Shown: positions 50,531-61,400 of the stretch, piece after piece | Layout: every line of letters begins with the position of its first letter | Numbering within the stretch: position 1 is the stretch's first letter | Assembly (NCBI RefSeq): GCF_051014685.1 | Contig: NW_027479036.1 | Coordinates: 124,001-188,000 of the forward strand | Source of the DNA: Ptiloglossa arizonensis | Lineage: Eukaryota; Arthropoda; Insecta; Hymenoptera; Colletidae | DNA length: 64,000 nucleotides | Direction: 5' to 3' | Position numbers and translations under genes: made by a program | Notes under the pieces: model-generated | Database searches by the model: none | What the model was told of the DNA's origin: nothing | Seen by the model: the letters and a program-made list of their open reading frames with translations, nothing else

Positions 50531-51590
50531 ATACACATACCGTTGTAATCGGGCGAGTTTCTACTTTCGGATGCAATAGGAATTTTTGGGTTAGGTCAAT
50601 CCGTTCGCGAGATGTGGGAGTTTAAAGCCAAGGCATGGTTGAGAAGGCAAAAAATTTTTCGCAATTCTGCTGCTCCAAACGCTTAACCAGAATGGCCTAG
50701 GGAAAAAATAAACATACCGTTGTAATCGGGCGAGTTTCTACTTTCAGATGCAATAGGAATTTTTGGGTTAGGTCAATCCGTTCGCGAGAAATGGGAGTTT
50801 GAAGCCAAGAAATGTATGAGAAGGCAAAAAATTTTTCGCAATTCTGCTGCTCCAAACGCTTAACCAGAATGGCCTAGGGAAAAAATACACTTACCGTTGT
50901 AATCGGGCGAGTTTCTACGTCCAGACGCTACAGGAATTTTTGGGTTAGGTCAATCCGTTCGCGAGATATGGAAGTTTGAAGCCAAGAAATGTTTGAGAAG
51001 GCAACAAATTTTTCGCAGTTCTGCTGCTCCAAACGCTTAACCAGAATGGCCCAGGGAAAAAATACACATACCATTGGAATCAGGCGAGTTTCTACTTTCA
51101 GATGCAATAGGAATTTTTGGGTTAGGTCAATCCGTTCGCGAGATATGGGAGTTTGAAGCTAAGAAATGGTTGAGAAGAAAACAAATTTTTCGCACTTCTG
51201 CTGCTCCAAACGCTTAACCAGAATGGCCTAGGGAACAAATACACATACCGTTGTAATCGGGCGAGTTTCTACTTTCAGATGCAATAGGAATTTTTGGGTT
51301 AGGTCAATCCGTTCGCGAGATATGCGAGTTTGAAGCTAAGAAATGGTTGAGAAGACAACAAATTTTTCGCAAATCTGCTGCTCCAAACCCTTAACCAGAA
51401 TGGCCTAGGGAAAAAATAAGCATACAGTTGTAATCGGGCGAGTTTCTACTTTCAGATGCAACAGGAATTTTTGGGTTAGGTCAATCCGTTCGCGAGATAT
51501 GGGAGTTTGAATCTAAGAAATGGTTGAGAAGACAACAAATTTTTCGCAATTCTGCTGCTCCAAACGCTTGACCAGAATGGGCTAGGGAAG
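50531..51590 (+). repeat. 7-monomer-spaced (1239-bp) tandem duplication, copy 1
   Basis: This recurs at 51770-52830 with a shift of exactly 1239 bp (7 x 177). Shared rare markers are CTACTTTCGGATGC (50561 and 51800), GATATGGAAGTTTGAAGCC, ACCATTGGAATCAGG (51071 and 52310) and CCAAACCCTTAACC. Small differences include GAAGAAAACAAA near 51176 and CAAATCTGC near 51371 in this copy. Confidence 0.87.
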
Positions 51591-51769
51591 AAATACACAC
51601 ACCGTTGTAATCGGGCGAGTTTCTACCTTCAGACGCAACAGGTATTTTTGGGTTAGGTCAATCCGTTCGCGAGATATGGGAGTTTGAAGCCAAGAAATGG
51701 TTGAGAAGGCAAAAAATTTTTCGCACTTCTGCTGCTCCAAACGCTTAACCAGAGTGGCCTAGGGAAAAA

Positions 51770-54700
51770 ATACACATACCGTTGTAATCGGGCGAGCTTC
51801 TACTTTCGGATGCAATAGGAATTTTTGGGTTAGGTCAATCCGTTCGCGAGATGTGGGAGTTTGAAGCCAAGGCATGGTTGAGAAGGCAAAAAATTTTTCG
51901 CAATTCTGCTGCTCCAAACGCTTAACCAGAATGGCCTAGGGAAAAAATAAACATACCGTTGTAATCGGGCGAGTTTCTACTTTCAGGTGCAATAGGAATT
52001 TTTGGGTTAGGTCAATCCGTTCGCGAGAAATGGGAGTTTGAAGCCAAGAAATGTATGAGAAGGCAAAAAATTTTTCGCAATTCTGCTGCTCCAAACGCTT
52101 AACCAGAATGGCCTAGGGAAAAAATACACTTACCGTTGTAATCGGGCAGGTTTCTACGTCCAGACGCTACAGGAATTTTTGGGTTAGGTCAATCCGTTCG
52201 CGAGATATGGAAGTTTGAAGCCAAGAAATGTTTGAGAAGGCAACAAATTTTTCGCAGTTCTGCTGCTCCAAACGCTTAACCAGAATGGCCCAGGGAAAAA
52301 ATACACATACCATTGGAATCAGGCGAGTTTCTACTTTCAGATGCAATAGGAATTTTTGGGTTAGGTCAATCCGTTCGCGAGATATGGGAGTTTGAAGCTA
52401 AGAAATGGTTGAGAAGACAACAAATTTTTCGCACTTCTGCTGATCCAAACGCTTAACCAGAATGGCCTAGGGAACAAATACACATACCGTTGTAATCGGG
52501 CGAGTTTCTACTTTCAGATGCAATAGGAATTTTTGGGTTAGGTCAATCCGTTCGCGAGATATGCGAGTTTGAAGCTAAGAAATGGTTGAGAAGACAACAA
52601 ATTTTTCGCAATTCTGCTGCTCCAAACCCTTAACCAGAATGGCCTAGGGAAAAAATAAGCATACAGTTGTAATCGGGCGAGTTTCTACTTTCAGATGCAA
52701 CAGGAATTTTTGGGTTAGGTCAATCCGTTCGCGAGATATGGGAGTTTGAATCTAAGAAATGGTTGAGAAGACAACAAATTTTTCGCAATTCTGCTGCTCC
52801 AAACGCTTGACCAGAATGGGCTAGGGAAAAAATACACATACCGTTGGAATCGGGCGAGCTTCTACTTTCAGACGCTACAGGAATTTTTGGGTTAGGTCAA
52901 TCCGTTCGAGAGATATGGGAGTTTGAAGCCAAGAAATGGTTGAGAAGGCAAAAAATTTTTCGCACTTCTGCTGCTCCAAACGCTTCACCAGAATAGCCTA
53001 GGGAAAAAATACACATACCGCTGTAATCGGGCGAGGTTCTACTTTCAGATGCAACAGGAATTTTTGGGTTAGGTCAATCCGTTCGCGAGATATGGGAGTT
53101 TGAAGCTAAGAAATGGTTGAGAAGACAACAAATTTTTCGCAATTCTGCTGCTCCAAACGCTTGACCAGAATGGGCTAGGGAAAAAATACACATACCGATG
53201 TAATAGGGCGAGTTTCTACTTCCAGACGCTACAGGAATTTTTGGGTTAGGTCAATCCGTTCGCGAGATATGTGAGTTTGAAGCCAAGAAATGGTTGAGAA
53301 GGCAAAAAATTTTTCGCAATTCTGCTGCTCCAAACGCTGAACCAGAATGGTCTAGGGAAAAAATACACATACCGCTGTAATCGCGCGAGTTTCTACTTTC
53401 AGATGCAACAGGAATTTTTGGGTTAGGTCAATCCATTCGCGAGATATGGGAGTTTGAAGCCAAGAAATGGTTGAGAAGGCAAAAAATTTTTCGCAATTCT
53501 GCTGCTCCAAACGCTTAACCAGAATGGACTAGTGAAAAAATACACATACCGTTGTAATCGGGCGAGTCTCTACTTTCAGATGCAACAGGAATTTTTGGGT
53601 TAGGTCAATCCGTTCGCGAGATATGGGAGTTTGAATCTAAGAAATGGTTGAGAAGACAACAAATTTTTCGCAATTCTGCTGCTCCAAACGCTTGACCAGA
53701 ATGGGCTAGGGAAAAAATACACATACCGTTGGAATCGGGCGAGCTTCTACTTTCAGACGCTACAGGAATTTTTGGGTTAGGTCAATCCGTTCGAGAGATA
53801 TGGGAGTTTGAAGCCAAGAAATGGTTGAGAAGGCAAAAAATTTTTCGCAATTCTGCTGCTCCAAACACTTCACCAGAATAGCCTAGGGAAAAACTACACA
53901 TACCGTTGTAATCGGGCGAGGTTCTACTTTCAGATGCAACAGGAATTTTTGGGTTAGGTCAATCCGTTCGCGAGATATGGGAGTTTGAAGCTAAGAAATG
54001 GTTGAGAAGACAACAAATTTTTCGCAATTCTGCTGCTCCAAACGCTTGACCAGAATGGGCTAGGGAAAAAATACACATACCGATGTAATAGGGCGAGTTT
54101 CTACTTCCAGACGCTACAGGAATTTTTGGGTTAGGTCAATCCGTTCGCGAGATATGGGAGTTTGAAGCCAAGAAATGGTTGAGAAGGCAAAAAATTTTTC
54201 GCAATTCTGCTGCTCCAAACGCTGAACCAGAATGGTCTAGGGAAAAAATACACATACCGCTGTAATCGCGCGAGTTTCTACTTTCAGATGCAACAGGAAT
54301 TTTTGGGTTAGGTCAATCCATTCGCGAGATATGGGAGTTTGAAGCCAAGAAATGGTTGAGAAGGCAAAAAATTTTTCGCAATTCTGCTGCTCCAAACGCT
54401 TAACCAGAATGGACTAGTGAAAAAATACACATACCGTTGTAATCGGGCGAGTCTCTACTTTCAGATGCAACAGGAATTTTTGGGTTAGGTCAATCCGTTC
54501 GCGAGATATGGGAGTTTGAAGCTAAGAAATGGTTGAGAAGGCAGAAAATTTTTCGCAATTCTGCTGCTCCAAACGCTTAACCAGAATGGCCTAGGGAAAA
54601 AATAAACATACCGTTGTAATTGGGCGAGTTTCTACTTTCAGATGCAATAGGAATTTTTGGGTTAGGTCAATCCGTTCGCGAGATATGGGAGTTTGAAGCT

Positions 54701-56740
54701 AAGAAATGGTTGAGAAGACAACAAATTTTTCGCAATTCTGCTGCTCCAAACGCTTGACCAGAATGGGCTAGAGAAAAAATACACATACCGCTGTAATCGC
54801 GCGAGTTTCTACTTTCAGATGCAACAGGAATTTTTGGGTTAGGTCAATCCATTCGCGAGATATGGGAGTTTGAAGCCAAGAAATGGTTGAGAAGGCAAAA
54901 AATTTTTCGCAATTCTGCTGCTCCAAACGCTTAACCAGAATGGACTAGTGAAAAAATACACATACCGTTGTAATCGGGCGAGTCTCTACTTTCAGATGCA
55001 ACAGGAATTTTTGGGTTAGGTCAATCCGTTCGCGAGATATGGGAGTTTGAAGCTAAGAAATGGTTGAGAAGGCAGAAAATTTTTCGCAATTCTGCTGCTC
55101 CAAACGCTTAACCAGAATGGCCTAGGGAAAAAATAAACATACCGTTGTAATTGGGCGAGTTTCTACTTTCAGATGCAATAGGAATTTTTGGGTTAGGTCA
55201 ATCCGTTCGCGAGATATGGGAGTTTGAAGCTAAGAAATGGTTGAGAAGACAACAAATTTTTCGCAATTCTGCTGCTCCAAACGCTTGACCAGAATGGGCT
55301 AGGGAAAAAATACACATACCGATGTAATAGGGCGAGTTTCTACTTCCAGACGCTACAGGAATTTTTGGGTTAGGTCAATCCGTTCGCGAGATATGGGAGT
55401 TTGAAGCCAAGAAATGGTTGAGAAGGCAAAAAATTTTTCGCAATTCTGCTGCTCCAAACGCTGAACCAGAATGGCCTAGGGAAAAAATACACATACCGCT
55501 GTAATCGCGCGAGTTTCTACTTTCAGATGCAACAGGAATTTTTGGGTTAGGTCAATCCATTCGCGAGATATGGGAGTTTGAAGCCAAGAAATGGTTGAGA
55601 AGGCAAAAAATTTTTCGCAATTCTGCTGCTCCAAACGCTTAACCAGAATGGACTAGTGAAAAAATACACATACCGTTGTAATCGGGCGAGTCTCTACTTT
55701 CAGATGCAACAGGAATTTTTGGGTTAGGTCAATCCGTTCGCGAGATATGGGAGTTTGAAGCTAAGAAATGGTTGAGAAGGCAGAAAATTTTTCGCAATTC
55801 TGCTGCTCCAAACGCTTAACCAGAATGGCCTAGGGAAAAAATAAGCATACCGTTGTAATTGGGCGAGTTTCTACTTTCAGATGCAATAGGAATTTTTGTG
55901 TTAGGTCAATCCGTTCGCGAGATATGGGAGTTTGAAGCTAAGAAATGGTTGAGAAGACAACAAATTTTTCGCAATTCTGCTGCTCCAAACGCTTAACCAG
56001 AGTGGCCTAGGGAAAAAATACACATACCGTTGTAATCGGGCGAGTTTCTACTTTCAGACGCAACAGGAATTTTTGGCTTAGGTCAATCCGTTCGCGAGAA
56101 ATGGCAGTTTGAAGCCAAGAAATGTATGAGAAGGCAAAAAATTTTTCGCAATTCTGCTGCTCCAAACGCTTAACCAGAATGGCCTAGGGAAAAAATACAC
56201 TTACCGTTGTAATCGGGCGAGTTTCTACGCCCAGACGCTACAGGAATTTTTGGGTTAGGTCAATCCGTTCGCGAGATATGGGAGTTTGAAGCCAAGAAAT
56301 GTTTGAGAAGGCAACAAATTTTTCGCAATTCTGCTGCTCCAAACGCTTAACCAGAATGGCCTAGTGAAAAAATACACATACCGTTGTAATCGGGCGAGTC
56401 TCTACTTTCAGATGCAACAGGAATTTTTGGGTTAGGTCAATCCGTTCGCGAGATATGGGAGTTTGAAGCTAAGAAATGGTTGAGAAGGCAGAAAATTTTT
56501 CGCAATTCTGCTGCTCCAAACGCTTAACCAGAATGGCCTAGGGAAAAAATAAACATACCGTTGTAATTGGGCGAGTTTCTACTTTCAGATGCAATAGGAA
56601 TTTTTGGGTTAGGTCAATCCGTTCGCGAGATATGGGAGTTTGAAGCTAAGAAATGGTTGAGAAGGCAACAAATTTTTCGCAATTCTGCTGCTCCAAACGC
56701 TTGACCAGAATGGGCTAGGGAAAAAATACACATACCGATG
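51770..56740 (+). repeat. Large satellite duplication, copy 1
   Basis: This matches 58490-64000 at 6726 bp, then 6903 bp (39 x 177), then 7257 bp (41 x 177). The steps mark a one-monomer and a two-monomer gain in copy 2 or loss here. At 6903 bp the rare marker GGGCTAGAGAAAAAATAC is shared (54765 and 61668), as are GAAAAACTACACAT and CCAGAATGGTCTAGGG. I noticed only about five substitutions between roughly 52310-55000 and 59210-61900. An internal 885-bp (5-monomer) duplication links about 52730-53580 to 53615-54465. Confidence 0.88.
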
Positions 56741-58430
56741 TAATAGGGCGAGTTTCTACTTCCAGACGCTACAGGAATTTTTGGGTTAGGTCAAACCGTT
56801 CGCGAGATATGGGAGTTTGAAGCCAAGAAATGGTTGAGAAGGCAAAAAATTTTTCGCAATTCTGCTGCTCCAAACGCTTGACCAGAATGGGCTAGGGAAA
56901 AAATACACATACCGCTGTAATCGCGCGAGTTTCTACTTTCAGATGCAATAGGAATTTCTGGGTTAGGTCAATCCGTTCGCGAGATATGGGAGTTTGAAGC
57001 TAAGAAATGGTTGAGAAGACAACAAATTTTTCGCAATTCTGCTGCTCCAAACGCTTGACCAGAATGGGCTAGGGAAAAAATACACATACCGATGTAATAG
57101 GGCGAGTTTCTACTTCCAGACGCTACAGGAATTTTTGGGTTAGGTCAATCCGTTCGCGAGATATGGGAGTTTGAAGCCAAGAAATGGTTGAGAAGGCAAA
57201 AAATTTTTCGCAATTCTGCTGCTCCAAACGCTGAACCAGAATGGCCTAGGGAAAAAATACACATACCGCTGTAATCGCGCGAGTTTCTACTTTCAGATGC
57301 AACAGGAATTTTTGGGTTAGGTCAATCCATTCGCGAGATATGGGAGTTTGAAGCCAAGAAATGGTTGAGAAGGCAAAAAATTTTTCGCAATTCTGCTGCT
57401 CCAAACGCTTAACCAGAATGGACTAGTGAAAAAATACACATACCGTTGTAATCGGGCGAGTCTCTACTTTCAGATGCAACAGGAATTTTTGGGTTAGGTC
57501 AATCCGTTCGCGAGATATGGGAGTTTGAAGCTAAGAAATGGTTGAGAAGGCAGAAAATTTTTTGCAATTCTGCTGCTCCAAACGCTTAACCAGAATGGCC
57601 TAGGGAAAAAATAAACATACCGTTGTAATTGGGCGAGTTTCTACTTTCAGATGCAATAGGAATTTTTGTGTTAGGTCAATCCGTTCGCGAGATATGGGAG
57701 TTTGAAGCTAAGAAATGGTTGAGAAGACAACAAATTTTTCGCAATTCTGCTGCTCCAAACGCTTAACCAGAGTGGCCTAGGGAAAAAATACACATACCGT
57801 TGTAATCGGGCGAGTTTCTACTTTCAGACGCAACAGGAATTTTTGGCTTAGGTCAATCCGTTCGCGAGAAATGGCAGTTTGAAGCCAAGAAATGTATGAG
57901 AAGGCAAAAAATTTTTCGCAATTCTGCTGCTCCAAACGCTTAACCAGAATGGCCTAGGGAAAAAATACACTTACCGTTGTAATCGGGCGAGTTTCTACGC
58001 CCAGACGCTACAGGAATTTTTGGGTTAGGTCAATCCGTTCGCGAGATATGGGAGTTTGAAGCCAAGAAATGTTTGAGAAGGCAACAAATTTTTCGCAATT
58101 CTGCTGCTCCAAACGCTTAACCAGAATGGCCTAGTGAAAAAATACACATACCGTTGTAATCGGGCGAGTCTCTACTTTCAGATGCAACAGGAATTTTTGG
58201 GTTAGGTCAATCCGTTCGCGAGATATGGGAGTTTGAAGCTAAGAAATGGTTGAGAAGGCAGAAAATTTTTCGCAATTCTGCTGCTCCAAACGCTTAACCA
58301 GAATGGCCTAGGGAAAAAATAAACATACCGTTGTAATTGGGCGAGTTTCTACTTTCAGATGCAATAGGAATTTTTGGGTTAGGTCAATCCGTTCGCGAGA
58401 TATGGGAGTTTGAAGCTAAGAAATGGTTGA
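55200..58430 (+). repeat. 10-monomer (1770-bp) tandem duplication
   Basis: About 55200-56660 recurs at 56970-58430 at exactly 1770 bp. Shared rare markers are ATTTTTGTGTTAGG (55892 and 57662), CGCTGAACCAG (55460 and 57230), AATGGACTAGTG, GAAATGGCAGTTTG and CTACGCCCAGACGC. The block that carries the GTGTTAGG marker appears a third time near 63149, within the large duplication. Confidence 0.87.
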
Positions 58431-58489
58431 GAAGACAACAAATTTTTCGCAATTCTGCTGCTCCAAACGCTTAACCAGAGTGGCCTAGG

Positions 58490-61400
58490 GAAAAAATACA
58501 CATACCGTTGTAATCGGGCGAGTTTCTACTTTCGGATGCAATAGGAATTTTTGGGTTAGGTCAATCCGTACGCGAGATGTGGGAGTTTGAAGCCAAGGCA
58601 TGGTTGAGAAGGCAAAAAATTTTTCGCAATTCTGCTGCTCCAAACGCTTAACCAGAATGGCCTAGGGAAAAAATAAACATACCTTTGTAATCGGGCGAGT
58701 TTCTACTTTCAGATGCAATAGGAATTTTTGGGTTAGGTCAATCCGTTCGCGAGAAATGGGAGTTTGAAGCCAAGAAATGTATGAGAAGGCAAAAAATTTT
58801 TCGCAATTCTGCTGCTCCAAACGCTTAACCAGAATGGCCTAGGGAAAAAATACACTTACCGTTGTAATCGGGCGAGTTTCTACGTCCAGACGCTACAGGA
58901 ATTTTTGGGTTAGGTCAATCCGTTCGCGAGATATGGAAGTTTGAAGCCAAGAAATGTTTGAGAAGGCAACAAATTTTTCGCAATTCTGCTGCTCCAAACG
59001 CTTAACCAGAATGGCCTAGTGAAAAAATACACCTACCGTTGTGATCGGGCGAGTTTCTACTTCCAGACGCTACAGGAATTTTTGGGTTAGGTCAATCCGT
59101 TCGCGAGATATGGAAGTTTGAAGCCAAGAAATGTTTGAGAAGGCAACAAATTTTTCGCAGTTCTGCTGCTCCAAACGCTTAACCAGAATGGCCCAGGGAA
59201 AAAATACACATACCATTGGAATCAGGCGAGTTTCTACTTTCAGATGCAATAGGAATTTTTGGGTTAGGTCAATCCGTTCGCGAGATATGGGAGTTTGAAG
59301 CTAAGAAATGGTTGAGAAGACAACAAATTTTTCGCACTTCTGCTGCTCCAAACGCTTAACCAGAATGGCCTAGGGAACAAATACACATACCGTTGTAATC
59401 GGGCGAGTTTCTACTTTCAGATGCAATAGGAATTTTTGGGTTAGGTCAATCCGTTCGCGAGATATGCGAGTTTGAAGCTAAGAAATGGTTGAGAAGACAA
59501 CAAATTTTTCGCAATTCTGCTGCTCCAAACCCTTAACCAGAATGGCCTAGGGAAAAAATAAGCATACAGTTGTAATCGGGCGAGTTTCTACTTTCAGATG
59601 CAACAGGAATTTTTGGGTTAGGTCAATCCGTTCGCGAGATATGAGAGTTTGAATCTAAGAAATGGTTGAGAAGACAACAAATTTTTCGCAATTCTGCTGC
59701 TCCAAACGCTTGACCAGAATGGGCTAGGGAAAAAATACACATACCGTTGGAATCGGGCGAGCTTCTACTTTCAGACGCTACAGGAATTTTTGGGTTAGGT
59801 CAATCCGTTCGAGAGATATGGGAGTTTGAAGCCAAGAAATGGTTGAGAAGGCAAAAAATTTTTCGCACTTCTGCTGCTCCAAACGCTTCACCAGAATAGC
59901 CTAGGGAAAAAATACACATACCGCTGTAATCGGGCGAGGTTCTACTTTCAGATGCAACAGGAATTTTTGGGTTAGGTCAATCCGTTCGCGAGATATGGGA
60001 GTTTGAAGCTAAGAAATGGTTGAGAAGACAACAAATTTTTCGCAATTCTGCTGCTCCAAACGCTTGACCAGAATGGGCTAGGGAAAAAATACACATACCG
60101 ATGTAATAGGGCGAGTTTCTACTTCCAGACGCTACAGGAATTTTTGGGTTAGGTCAATCCGTTCGCGAGATATGGGAGTTTGAAGCCAAGAAATGGTTGA
60201 GAAGGCAAAAAATTTTTCGCAATTCTGCTGCTCCAAACGCTGAACCAGAATGGTCTAGGGAAAAAATACACATACCGCTGTAATCGCGCGAGTTTCTACT
60301 TTCAGATGCAACAGGAATTTTTGGGTTAGGTCAATCCATTCGCGAGATATGGGAGTTTGAAGCCAAGAAATGGTTGAGAAGGCAAAAAATTTTTCGCAAT
60401 TCTGCTGCTCCAAACGCTTAACCAGAATGGACTAGTGAAAAAATACACATACCGTTGTAATCGGGCGAGTCTCTACTTTCAGATGCAACAGGAATTTTTG
60501 GGTTAGGTCAATCCGTTCGCGAGATATGGGAGTTTGAATCTAAGAAATGGTTGAGAAGACAACAAATTTTTCGCAATTCTGCTGCTCCAAACGCTTGACC
60601 AGAATGGGCTAGGGAAAAAATACACATACCGTTGGAATCGGGCGAGCTTCTACTTTCAGACGCTACAGGAATTTTTGGGTTAGGTCAATCCGTTCGAGAG
60701 ATATGGGAGTTTGAAGCCAAGAAATGGTTGAGAAGGCAAAAAATTTTTCGCAATTCTGCTGCTCCAAACGCTTCACCAGAATAGCCTAGGGAAAAACTAC
60801 ACATACCGTTGTAATCGGGCGAGGTTCTACTTTCAGATGCAACAGGAATTTTTGGGTTAGGTCAATCCGTTCGCGAGATATGGGAGTTTGAAGCTAAGAA
60901 ATGGTTGAGAAGACAACAAATTTTTCGCAATTCTGCTGCTCCAAACGCTTGACCAGAATGGGCTAGGGAAAAAATACACATACCGATGTAATAGGGCGAG
61001 TTTCTACTTCCAGACGCTACAGGAATTTTTGGGTTAGGTCAATCCGTTCGCGAGATATGGGAGTTTGAAGCCAAGAAATGGTTGAGAAGGCAAAAAATTT
61101 TTCGCAATTCTGCTGCTCCAAACGCTGAACCAGAATGGTCTAGGGAAAAAATACACATACCGCTGTAATCGCGCGAGTTTCTACTTTCAGATGCAACAGG
61201 AATTTTTGGGTTAGGTCAATCCATTCGCGAGATATGGGAGTTTGAAGCCAAGAAATGGTTGAGAAGGCAAAAAATTTTTCGCAATTCTGCTGCTCCAAAC
61301 GCTTAACCAGAATGGACTAGTGAAAAAATACACATACCGTTGTAATCGGGCGAGTCTCTACTTTCAGATGCAACAGGAATTTTTGGGTTAGGTCAATCCG

